DNA of 64,000 nucleotides. Source: Takakia lepidozioides. Its lineage: Eukaryota; Streptophyta; Takakiopsida; Takakiales; Takakiaceae. The position numbers were made by a program, and so were the translations under genes. This document shows, piece by piece, positions 1 through 10,174 of this stretch. The first letter of the stretch is position 1. Each line of letters opens with the position of its first letter. The stretch lies in NCBI GenBank assembly GCA_030704615.1, contig CM060732.1, positions 3,286,001-3,350,000 of the forward strand, in the 5' to 3' direction. The notes beneath the pieces were generated by a model. The model searched no databases and was not told where the DNA came from. It saw nothing but the letters and a program-made list of their open reading frames with translations.

Positions 1-364
1 TGAGAGTCCGCTGGGGATTGGTGGGCCCTGTAGGCCCAGGTAGCTTCGAGCATTGGTGAGATGGTGCATGACCGTTGGGGGTGGCTTCCTTATGCTGTGT
101 AGAGCGAGTTTGGTACGCTTGGTCATTCGCAAAGAACTCCTTGTCAGATAGATGCATGTCACTGATGTCGGCGTCTTCCTCAGCGAGAGCCATCGAGATC
201 GCACCAACCTGGTGGTGATCCATTTTGACAGAAAGTTTTTGAACTAAGAGGGAGATGGTGGCAGGCCTCTTGCTAAGCGACGACTTGTCTATGGATCGAC
301 TCTGTTTGCGGATGCAACCTGCTCTTTTTTGTATGCTACCAGACTTAGAACTTGACAAAGACAT
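1..364 (-). CDS. N-terminal exon of an unidentified gene, cut by the left edge
   Basis: An ATG at 364-362 on the minus strand opens a frame with no stop for all 121 codons to the window edge. The product starts with a Ser/Lys/Arg-rich basic stretch (MSLSSSKSGSIQKRAG, then SIDKSSLSKRP). It becomes acidic around residue 60 (ALAEEDADISDMHLSDKE) and Pro/Gly/His-rich near the edge. No domain is recognised. The change of base composition at the ATG, from C-rich upstream DNA to balanced coding-like DNA, supports a real start. The N-terminus looks disordered. It could be chance, since one open frame of this length is not decisive. Confidence 0.45.
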   Translation of the reverse strand, partial: MSLSSSKSGSIQKRAGCIRKQSRSIDKSSLSKRPATISLLVQKLSVKMDHHQVGAISMALAEEDADISDMHLSDKEFFANDQAYQTRSTQHKEATPNGHAPSHQCSKLPGPTGPTNPQRTL

Positions 365-3230
365 GCGTGACCACGCCCACAGAGGGGGGGGGGGGGGGGG
401 AGGGGAAAGAATAGCTATATAGCGGGTGATGGCAGCGACGCAAGCAGAAGAGAGGTGTTTGGGACTGTCCGTGTTGCATTTTATAGGACGAGTGTTGATG
501 TGGGTGTCATGTAGACATGTGATTAGCATTAGTGGATAGGTAGTGGTGTTGGGAGGGTGGCTTTTGCTGTAGGGCCAGCTTGAGCGGTGGAGGAGAGTAA
601 GTATGGCCGCTGGCAGTTTACTGCCTGGCGGCGGTTGTAATGGATTGGCCTGGTGGAAGCGATTATGAGGCTTGCGCCATGTGCAGGGTGGGAGATGGGC
701 ACCATTAGCAGAGCTTGGCAGGGGGAACGATAATTGTACGAGGAGGTGGATTGGCTGGTTAATGGATAGCGCTAATAAATCTGGTTTGAGGAAGTGATGA
801 CACCTGATGGAGTGGTGGGGGCTGCGCATGCTGGTTTTGGGTTTAGATGTAATGTGCCGGAGAGCTGCATTTAGAAGGGTGCTGAATAATGGCTCTAGTT
901 TGATGAGTGTGATGTTTAAGCCTGTGGGGTTAGCATGTGTGAGAGAGTGGTGATGAATGGGGAGTTGGCTACTGTTTGGGATTGTGATTAATGCCCAGTC
1001 AGATAATTGAATGGGACTGTCGAGTAAAAGTGGAGAGGAGGATTGTGAAGTAGTTGATTTTAACATGTGGAGGAGGAAGAGAGCAGTGTTGCATGATGTG
1101 AGGGTAGTTTGGTAGAGTTCGACGGACTGAGGCAGTTGTGATGGTGTGTCATGCCAAGAAAGAAATGGCTGGAGCAGCCACGTTGTGAGGGGAGGAGAAT
1201 GGCATAAGGCAGCGGGCTGCAATAGCCCGAATTCGAGAGAGAACTGTGTGGCGGTGGTGTGGTTATCTGCCAACAGACTGTAGAATTGGGGAGGTAGTGG
1301 GAGATTCCATGGGAAGTATAGACCATATGATGACAGCTAGAAGTGTAGAAGGAGGTCGTAATGTGAGGATGCTAGGTTAGGATGTGGGAAATCCACACAA
1401 ATGAGGGCACTAAATTTGTATGAGAGGGTAATGCCAGCCCTTGGGGCAGTGATGTACTCCTGTCAAAATAAATGAAAAGCATGTCAGTGAAGAGGCATTT
1501 TATTGGTGTTCTAGTGTGGGTTATTGGGTGAGAAGAGCACCTAGGGGGCTCTATTTTGGTGGGATGTGGGGGAGTATAGTGTGGGGGATGTATTTGAGGA
1601 GGGCTTGACACTTCTAGATGAGTATGTATGCTGGCGCGCAGGGAATGCAACTAAGAGCATCGGGGAGGGGGATTAATTGGGAGGGAAGGGGATGTGTTAT
1701 AGTGGGAGAAATCAGTAGTGAGCATATCACATGCTGGTGTGAGGTTGGTGAGGTTAGAACAATGTGGCTGGTATGTGGTATGTTGTAAGGTAAGTTTGTT
1801 TGTGGGGGAGGGGGCTAGCATGGGTAGCTGGGCGGAATTATGCTATGTTATTGTGGAGATATGTGAACAAATGCATGGAGGTGAGAGATATGAGTTTTGG
1901 TGGGGGATGGAAGCAGCGCCCCGAGGCGTCCCACCGTCTGGAGTATCATTGATAAGAAGAGATTTGCGTATATCATGTTTGGACCTCGATGAGGTGATGG
2001 GGAGTGTGCGTGTGAGTGGCGGTGGACATAGAGTGCCTTGGAGCCGAGAAGAATAGGAAGCCATAAGCGGAACATGGCTTGAGGTGTTTAGTGCATAGTG
2101 GCTGAAGAGCCTTGATTGCCAGTCATTGAAATGATGTGGTATGGGGTTCCAATGGAGGGTAGCCAGAGAAGTGCCATCACATAGAAGTGTGGCGTAGTGT
2201 ATCATGGTAGTGAAATAAGGAATGAGCATTAGTAATTGAGACGTGGACTGTTTAGTGTTGATGGCCAGAAAAAGAGCAGGCCAGCAACCCATGGGATTAT
2301 CCAGATAGTGTGGAGAGGGACATAAATGTGACATAGCAGAGAGTATGAATTAGAAGTCCGACAAGTTAGGGGGGTTTTGTAGTTTAGATCATGCCTATAT
2401 ACTGAGTGTAGCAAGCTATAGTAGCATCTGAAGCTTGCAATAACATGGAAATGAGAGAACAGTGGTGTATAGTGCTGCAGTTCCCTACTGTGGGTGGCAT
2501 GGCAGTCAGTTGGCCAGTAGCACGGGGACACCTTGACAGTGTGGACAGTAGAGTGCACCCGGTTATAAGTCCGGGAATTCAGTGGGGTTCATGATGTCTT
2601 TGAGGAGAGCAGTTGAGGGCTCGCTGTTGGTAACTGTGACGAACATTTGGAGAAGAGGCAACTCTCCCAAGGCTACCCCAAGAGCTAGTGCAGTGGAGTT
2701 CTTGCATGGGGGCCGAGCGGCCAGAGTTGATGCCAGAACTGGTCATGGTCGTGTCTGGAACAGTGCAAACTAAGTTAGGAGAAACTTTGCTAGCGTCATG
2801 GAACTGCCAGTAAATAAAAAAAGGTAAAGCGAGGAACCAATAGCTGGTGACAGTGCATGGGAGGAAGAGGGTGGGAGAGAGGGGGAGGCATACTGCAGGT
2901 GGTACAAAGAGTGGGATTGTAGGGAATGACTTGACAAGGAGAAGGTATCCTGTTGGGAAAGAAGGTATGGTGATGGAGGGGGAAGCACCCAGTAATGATC
3001 ATGGAGTGTAGATGGTGGGGAAGGTTGGGAGGCTTGCACAGATGGGTGTGGAGAGAGAGAGACCAAATACGCCACTATATAACAAATAGTAAGGATAGCT
3101 CCCTAAAATCGATGCGAAAACTTTGTATGAGAGAGAGAGAATGAGATAACCAAGGCTCGGGGAGAGGGAAAGTGTACTTCCTGTAAATGACAAGGCGTTG
3201 AGGGGGGCGCTGAGGATGGAGGTGTAGCAG
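365..3230. other. Strand-asymmetric non-coding region upstream of the left-edge gene
   Basis: The plus strand is very rich in G and GT/GGA words and poor in C over nearly 3 kb. Open frames here, mostly on the minus strand, give His/Ser/Pro/Thr-rich peptides with no recognisable domain and are not called as genes. A run of 17 G lies at 384-400. The region may be 5' intergenic DNA of the minus-strand gene or an unrecognised old element. No RNA gene was seen. Confidence 0.4.
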
Positions 3231-3468
3231 CCTCAGTTGACTATGTCGGGGGCATCAGGGAGATAATGTTGGCGGTGGCAGCGCAGGTCCAGAGGTCACA
3301 ATTGCAGTTGTGGTGCCGACCATAAAGGGTTGGCTAGTCCAACATCCACTATCGAGTGAAGCCCGTTATCCCATGAGGATTTGTCGGCCATTGGGGTGTT
3401 GTAAGAGCTCCCATCATAGCATTTGCAGTGGGGCAGATCGTCCCATCCTCGGAAAAATACATATTGCC

Positions 3469-4338
3469 CCCCTAGCTGGCGCTTAGGTCCTTTTAAGTCT
3501 AGGTAGCCATAAGATGTGATAGTGGCCATAGCCTCACTAAGTCCTCCACCACTGTCCATACTATACTCAAACTCGATAAATCAAGAAGCCGGGTGCAAGA
3601 GTTGCCCCATCGTTAGTTGTCGTCTTGCAACCTGTGAACTTAAGCCTGAGATCTCGGGTATTGACTCATATGAGCTTGACCTCCCATGTCTTGTTAGCTA
3701 CCACTATTCATATCCACTGCCACTATTCCAAGCAGTGCGGACATAACCAATCTCCATGAGGAACCCTCTCAAGAGGTGGTGTCAAGCATCCGCAATTGTG
3801 ATGGATTAGTGGTGGACGAGTGGTTGCACTAGTGGCAGGACCATGTGCGCAACTGTATGGAAGGACCATGTGCGCAACTGTGCACCATGTCACCTTCCAC
3901 ATGTGGATGGGAGGATAGATCCCAACCTTGCAGTGGTACCTGTAGGGTTGCGTTGCATGCTAGTGGTGCCGCCACTATGCTGATGTGTGATCGATGCTCA
4001 AGAGGTTGGCACATGGGATGCTTGACACCACCTCTTGAGAGGGTTCCTCATGGAGATTGGTTATGTCCACACGGCTTGGAATAGTGGCAGTGGATATGAC
4101 TAGTGACAGCTAACAAGACATGGGAGGTCAAGCTCATATGAGTCAATACCCGAGATCTCAGGCTCAAGTTCACAGGTTGCAAGACGGCGACTAACGATGG
4201 GGCAACTCTTGCACCCGGCTTCTTGATCTATCAAGTTTGAGTGTAGTAGGGACAGTGGTGGAGGACTTAGTGAGGCTATGACCACTATCACATCTTGTGG
4301 CTACCTGGACTTAGAGGGACCTAAGCGCCAGCTAGGGG
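3469..4338. repeat. Fold-back inverted repeat with ~320-bp arms around a PHD-finger fragment
   Basis: The left arm (3469-3791) and right arm (4016-4338) are reverse complements of each other at roughly 90% identity. They share CCCCTAGCTGGCGCTTAGG at the outer edge and the CCTCTTGAGAGG/GGAACC region at the inner edge. The 224-bp spacer (3792-4015) holds most of a PHD-finger coding fragment whose C-terminal part runs into the right arm. The left arm carries the same C-terminal PHD codons in antisense. An inverted duplication at an element end or a template-switch product fits. Confidence 0.8.
3845..4084 (+). pseudogene. PHD zinc-finger fragment
   Basis: The frame shows a PHD-finger pattern: an N-terminal Cys pair (CSGTC), then MCDRCSRGWHMGCLTPPLE, then a WLCP end. 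This follows the Cys4-His-Cys3 order of chromatin-reading PHD fingers, but the final cysteine is missing (CPHG instead of CPxC). The sequence ends at a stop soon after. There is no upstream exon and the fragment sits inside a fold-back repeat, so it is read as a transposon-borne or captured fragment, not a working gene. Confidence 0.6.
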
Positions 4339-4640
4339 AGCGATTGTGATGGACTAGTGGCAGCTTAGTGGTGGACTAGTGGCTGCACTATGGTGGCTAG
4401 TGACAACCTAGTGGTTGGACTAGTGGCTACACTAGTGGTGGCTAGTGGCAGCCTAATGGTGGACTAGTGGCTGCACTAGTGGTGGCTAGTGGCAGCCTAG
4501 TGGTTGGACTAGTGGTGGCTAGTGGTTGCCTAGTGGTGCACTAGTGGTGGACTAGTGATAAACTAGTGTTTGGTGTGCACATGTGTGGTGTGGTTTTGGA
4601 CATCAATGTAGTTGTGTAGCGATATGTATGCGCACGACAG
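4339..4640. repeat. Tandem ACTAGTGG-type minisatellite, copy 1
   Basis: Irregular tandem units built from GACTAGTGG, CTAGTGGCAGCC and CACTAGTGG run from about 4345 to 4565. They are followed by a unique tail (GTGCACATGTGTGGTGTGG, then a GTAGTTGTGTAGCGATATG word). The same order recurs at 4959-5144, so the repeat and its tail are duplicated. Confidence 0.75.
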
Positions 4641-4958
4641 TTGTCAAGTTATTATACCACTAGTGTAAAACTAGCTAGGAAATAATTAGTTTTGATATAT
4701 TTACATTTGGGATTGACCCAAGTGTCAATCCAGGGGCCAATATATGTTTGGGCACCTGGCGTGGTTATCTTCACGGCAGATCGCGGTGGGCTCATCTTTA
4801 TCGAGTTGAGCCTCACCGCATCTAGCTATGGCGCCGTAGTGTGGATTCCCCATGGCGTGGGGTGCACTTGGCTCGACTTAATATATGAGTGATGTTTTCA
4901 TGTGCATGTGTGTGAGTTTGAGAGAGCTTGTGTGCTTGTATCTTTCATCTTTATCATT
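4641..4958. other. Spacer between the two minisatellite copies
   Basis: About 320 bp of mixed-composition DNA with one 66-codon open frame of no recognisable family. No gene or RNA is supported here. It may be the interior of the element whose ends are the duplicated minisatellites. Confidence 0.3.
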
Positions 4959-5144
4959 GTGATGGACTAGTGGCAGCCTAGTGGTTGGACTAGTGGCTGC
5001 ACTAGTGATGGCGAGTGGTTGCCTAGTGGCAGACTAGTGGTGCACTAGTGGTGGACTGGTGATAGACTAGTGTTTGGTGTGCACATGTGTGGTGTGGTTT
5101 TGGACAACGATGTAGTTGTGTAGCGATATGTATGTGCACGACAC
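4959..5144. repeat. Tandem ACTAGTGG-type minisatellite, copy 2
   Basis: A shorter direct copy of the 4339-4640 block: the same GTGATGGACTAGTGGCAGC start, fewer internal units, and the same tail with only a few substitutions. The two copies have the same orientation. Confidence 0.75.
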
Positions 5145-7140
5145 TTTGATTGGATACACAACCCACATATCAGCCAGAAAGCATTCAATGCAAGTACTGA
5201 AACAAAGTATACCTGGGTATTCTCTCCAACAAGAGGACATAGCCATCTGCAATGGTCACTTGAAGCGCTTCATATGGATACCTGCCAGACATTGGTAACA
5301 ACCACGTCAAGGCCCAAGAAGGTTTGACTAGTACACGACCTCTTCCTGAAGGTGTTTTCTTAGATAATTTGTTGCCATATTGAAAAATCTTTCTCTTAAG
5401 ATTTTCTAAGCGAAATTGATTCCGTGATGCAATATATACTCAAAGTCCCTATTTACGTATATCCATATTTTGCATTTCTCTGTATGACCAGTTGATCAGA
5501 TTGACGTTTGTATAATTCAAATTGGATAGATATTTTTTCAGGTCATGTTCTAAAAATGCAAAAACCTCACGATGTTTTTCAATCACATAATTTGACAATG
5601 AAATGATGGTGGAAATGTTCGTTAATTTCACTGTTATTATTATTTTCGTTGACGTACGATTGTATAGGTGGTGCGAAAGCCTTCAATTGCTACGTGTTGT
5701 GGAACCCATAGCCAAAAGATTTTCAACGTGATCAACTACATACTATGATAAAGAGTGTTCTCAAATCTCAATGCATATACATTATTGTGTTTCGATATAT
5801 GTAACTTGTCATAACAAAAAAAAAAATTGCAACAAATGATATTCCACGGAGCTAACCGTAATGTACGATATTAATCATTTTATTGTACTGCATACGGTGA
5901 TTTAAGCTAGAATAAATATTTGTGTTTGAGAACATGAGCATAGATGATCTCAAAAAACAAGAAATGCTATGAAATACGAAATATGAGGTGTATTTCTTCA
6001 AGAGTATTGCTATCTACATCTATTTTGAATCAGTGAGAATCAATTTACCCGCTTTCATCACAATTAATTAATGAATTAATCTACATATATACACACACAC
6101 ACACATATATAGGAGATAGAAGCCCTCTGAATTTTATTAATATATTTTCACTTCTAGATTTTTAACTTTCAATGTACCCCAAACCATATATGTAAAAGAA
6201 ACATTAGAATACAAATGAGTCACGGTTTAGGTAATGTAAGAGTTTAATTGATCAATTTGAAGCTGTTTGGTTAAACTCCACAAAGCAATACTTATAAGTG
6301 GTGAAATATATTTTTTGGTAATGTTGATTGTTTATATAGATACATAAATATATTAATTATATATGTATAGACCGTCTACAAACTGACAGCCTATGCTAAT
6401 AAGAGGTTATATATAAGGTCTTCCTGGTTTTGTGATATACACATAAATGATCTATATAATATAGGAGGTACATGTAAAAAGAAATATTGAATTGTTAAGT
6501 CTTATATATATTTATAAATGGTATTATATAATATTTTAAATTTGATCTACCACATCCTTGTGATTTTCAATTGAAATATTGTATTGCATATCTAATAATA
6601 CAAACATTCTATGTTTTACGATTACAATATTTCAAACGGCATGTTGTTGTTTGAAATAATTTTTTTTTGGTGATGTTCATTGTTTTATAAATCTACAAAT
6701 ATATTAATTATATATGCGTACATCGTCTACAAATCCGACAACCTATGCTAATATCATGTTATCTATATAATCTTCTTGGTTTTGTGAGATACACCCAAAT
6801 GATCTATATAATAATAGGAGGCACAAAAATAAATATTTGAATTATAAAATATTGTCTGCATTTAAAAAAGATGCTATACAATATTTTTAATTTGATCTGT
6901 GACCTTGTAATTTTCAATTAAAATACTCTATTGCATCCGATAATATAAAAATTCTAAGTATTACAAATAAACTAGAAAAACCATAGACTATATGTCTATA
7001 CATGTTATTAAATCTAATTATTCTCTAAATATCCTTAAACATCTAACACTCTTAAAGACAATGTCTCAGTGTATTTGAATTATTCAAATGAGTTACCTAT
7101 ATGTATGTATGTGTATATATGTACATATATTTGCGTAAAA
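5145..7140. other. AT-rich non-coding region
   Basis: The base composition drops sharply to AT-rich DNA with TA/AT dinucleotide runs, including an alternating TATA/CACA stretch near 6083-6110. Open frames are short and Lys/Ile/Asn-rich by composition only. No gene, tRNA or rRNA was recognised. The only structure seen is the 350-bp tandem duplication at 6303-6970. Confidence 0.5.
6303..6970. repeat. Two-copy ~350-bp AT-rich tandem duplication
   Basis: The block at 6303-6652 is repeated at 6653-6970 in the same orientation. Shared anchors are AAATATATTAATTATATATG, ACCTATGCTAATA-like words, CTTGGTTTTGTGA-like words, AATGATCTATATAATA and a TTTGATCT...GTGATTTTCAATT-like end. Substitutions and small indels are spread evenly, so the duplication is old. 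Confidence 0.75.
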
Positions 7141-7454
7141 AGTACTTGAAAGAAAACTAGGTTGTGCCAATATGAACTAAGCAGTGGCGCCAACAAGGTA
7201 GGCGCCACTAGGGTTGGTGGTGTGTGTACAAGTAGGTAGGTTGATTTATTGAGGGACGTGGTCATATGACATTCCTATGTATACCAAATGCCTAATCAAT
7301 CAAAGGTGAAAGCATCTAAGCATAATTTTAAGGGATCTAAAAATCTATTAGAGAATATTTAGTGAACAAGTGGGATGAAGACTTGGGCATTTGGTACGCC
7401 TATGCATACTATTTGCCCATTAAATCAACCCTCCATAAATGCTTCTCATTGAAC

Positions 7455-7960
7455 AATAATAGGGTCATGAATGCCCACGCGTGTGGCTGCGGCGGGGCCC
7501 GCGTATGGTAGAGGGGTTGGGAAGGGTGGGAGCGACCCTACCCGGACCCGGCCAGTCTGCCGGGTCTGCCCCACAAGCTGGTCTGCTGGGGCCCACAATA
7601 TGCACATAAAGCATTAGTTATTGAAGGGATTTGTAGAAAGTGGCGTGTAGTGTGGTGGTTAAGAGCAATGAATAATAAATAGGAGGTTTGGTGTTCAAGT
7701 CCTGTTAGGTTGTATTGTGGCAGTAATGTATATTATTAAATATATATTTCATCGAAGGGTTTGCTGGTCTGCTAGAGGTCTTTTGGAGTCGGTCTGTTGG
7801 AGGGTTTGCCCAGTCTCCTAGAAGGTCCGCCGTGGTAGATGAACAAGGACTTAGAAAAATTTCAAAATCTGGCCGACCCGGTGAATGGGCGGTGGGCTTA
7901 TGAGCTCACCCCAAGGGCCGTACTGGCGGGGCCCATAGGTGCATTCATGACCCTATTATT
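7455..7960. mobile_element. Short TIR element (MITE-like, ~500 bp)
   Basis: The termini are perfect inverted repeats of about 20 bp: AATAATAGGGTCATGAATGC at 7455-7474 and its reverse complement at 7941-7960. The interior is far more GC-rich (CGGGGCCCGC, CCGGACCCGGCC) than the flanks and encodes nothing recognisable, so this is a non-autonomous DNA element. If the ends are GGGTCATG...CATGACCC, the flanking TA on both sides would suit a Tc1/mariner-type target. The exact boundary is not certain. Confidence 0.6.
7643..7710 (+). repeat. tRNA-like (SINE-type) segment inside the TIR element
   Basis: The segment resembles a degenerate tRNA 5' half plus T arm. There is an A-box-like TAGTGTGGTGGTTAAGAGCA and, 43 bp downstream, a B-box-like GGTGTTCAAGTCC, the correct spacing for a type 2 Pol III promoter. 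The T-stem does not pair well, so it is not a functional tRNA. A tRNA-derived SINE remnant captured in the MITE is the likely origin. Confidence 0.4.
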
Positions 7961-8145
7961 AAAAAATGAAAGGCTCCATAAATCATCTACTAGTGGGTAG
8001 ATGATGTGTCGAGCGGTGTAAATGATAGTTGATTACATAGGCATTTAATATTTCATAAACTAGCAAGATAGTTGTTGTCTCATCTCAATGCTAGGTAGCC
8101 TCCACTTTTGGGACTCCAAACAAAAGGGAATGCTACCAGAAAACG

Positions 8146-9362
8146 TCAACCCTTAAGTGGTATATCGACCCAATTTGGGTCGGTTGGGTTTGCTTAACCA
8201 ACCATAACTTCCTGTGGTTAAGGCTGAGTGGCCCTTTTTTGGGCTCATTGGATAGATAATGGGGTCCCCCTTCATATGGCATTGGCCAATTGGTCAATGC
8301 CTGAAAGGGCGGGGGTGTGGACCAATTGGAAGGGGGCACACTCAGCTTTTTGAGGCCATTTTGGCCCCCCTAACCTGCCCAAGTTGCTGACATGGCAACT
8401 GCGGTCAGGCTAGGGTGAGTGAAAGATACCCCGTAAAGGTTAGGGCGGCACGCTCCCCCAAACCCCTTATTGCCCAGGCAGGGGCATGGCGGCCGGCGCA
8501 GGTCTGGGTATTCCCAGGCCGCGCCCTAACCTGAAATTGACGACGATGGCAGCTCCGGCCAACAATAGCAGGACGGGCAGAGGGAATGCAGCTGCGATGG
8601 CGGCAGAGCTCGCGGCTCAAGAAAAACTGCCATGAGGGTGGGCCAAACCTAGGGCCGGGGTTTGATAGGGTTGAGGGTGGAGTGGGCCCCCATGAAAGCA
8701 GGGTCGGGTAGCCAGAGAAGCTCCCAAACCCCGTGCCCTTCTTGGGCTCTGGCTTCAAATATCCTAAGCCTATAGGCTATAACATAGGTGTGCCATTTGA
8801 AGTCTTGGGCAGGGAACCTAAAGATGCGATGGCATTGGCTGATTGTTCCCAATGTTTTTTGGGGACATCATATGGATGCCCATGACATTTCAACAGGAGG
8901 GATTAGGCTGAATGCTTTTCTATAATTTTAGGAAAAGAGATTTTGGCCTGCCCAAAGAAAATGGCATATTTTGACCCCCCAATTTGTCACTACAAAGGAG
9001 TCCACTTGAGAACATTTCAGAAAAAACTGAAAATTTCTGAGAATGTGTGTTATCAGGTATGGAACAACATTCTTGAGACTCTCAGAAAACAAAATTAAAA
9101 CTCCCCAAAGATGAGCAAAAAACTGCTTTTTTTGGCACCTATTTCTTAGTGAAGAATTTTTCTGGTCCCCACTCTACACTTTATAATCTCCGGATCTGGC
9201 GGTTGAATTTTGATGAAACTTTTTGTGGTAGGTAGGAAGTACCTAATTCCTCCGGTCAGTTTTACAGGGACACAGAGATTCTCCAGATAAAAAAGTTTTT
9301 GTGGGCCAGGATCATGTTTTTCCAAGAGATGGTGAAAATGAGTTTTGGCACTTAAGGGTTAA
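8146..9362. mobile_element. piggyBac-like non-autonomous element (~1.2 kb)
   Basis: The ends are CCCTTAAGTG at 8150-8159 and its inverted copy CACTTAAGGG at 9349-9358. They are flanked by TCAA (8146-8149) and TTAA (9359-9362), that is a TTAA target duplication with one substitution. CCC-starting TIRs next to TTAA are the signature of the piggyBac superfamily. The interior has no transposase; short open frames around 8405-8850 have no recognisable domain. The outermost TTAAs make an internal palindrome, so the TIR beyond 10 bp is not strongly supported. Confidence 0.5.
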
Positions 9363-10174
9363 CTAGCGTAGTAGTAGGCCTGTTTCTGTACAATAGTTTG
9401 GCTAATGTGGTGCCAGCCTAACAGAAATGTAAGTGGGATATATGTATATCTGTACATTTAGTTACAGATTTTCATTTAGGGCTCAAGTTTGCCACCTGGC
9501 TGCCACCCATGTGTCTCTCCCCAGCCTCTGCCACAGAGCCGGTGCCTCTGGGCACGCGAATCTATCTTCCTCTTCGGTGCCCTCTTCACCAGATAGAAGG
9601 ACGATAGAAGGATCATGGTTCAGAGATTGTGTTAATATCGTTTTGTTTGATTAATCTCCTGGGTGCTCAATTTTTGTTAGGTTTTGGTGGGTCTCCGGCG
9701 TCTCCCTTCCAACTGCTGCCCTTCTGCGCATCATCTCGAATCAAAGCTGTAGCTGCAGTTTTTGGAATTCGATCGACATCAGCTCTTACCTTTCCCTCTT
9801 CCTCTTTCTTCCTCTTTGTGTTTGTCTTCCGCTTGGAGGTCTGTTGGATTTTCGTTAATAGTCTGCCTATTTTCGCTCAAGCAGAAGATTGAGGCAGGGG
9901 GTCGATAGGAAGAGTCGTTACATGACCGCCTGGCTTTCGGGAGGAGGAAAAAAACTATGCGTACGCAATTCAGATGGTATCATCCCCGGTGATAAGCTGT
10001 CTATTCCGGATTGCATTGCCGAAAGTTAGAAGACATTGTCCTGAAGAGTCTGGTCCTGCGGGACTCAATGTGATTCGGTGCGGGGAAGCTCACTTAGGGC
10101 AGCGTGCTTGAAGAACACTGTCCGTAGAAGGCTGCCCTGATTTGGATTGATTATAGCCGTAATTTACGACCAAA
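9363..10174 (+). promoter_or_regulatory. Presumed promoter and 5' UTR of the TOM1-like gene
   Basis: About 800 bp separate the MITE from the TOM1-like start codon. The stretch contains pyrimidine-rich tracts (TTTCCCTCTTCCTCTTTC near 9790), typical of plant leaders, and no long open frame. No clear TATA box was identified. A 5' UTR intron cannot be excluded. Confidence 0.35.

Noticed and set aside
1843-2558. Minus-strand frames of 163 and 109 codons in the G-rich region
   Set aside because: Composition-driven (few stops on the C-rich strand), no recognisable domain, no splice context.
7643-7710. Functional tRNA gene
   Set aside because: A- and B-box-like words are present but the T-stem and acceptor stem do not pair.
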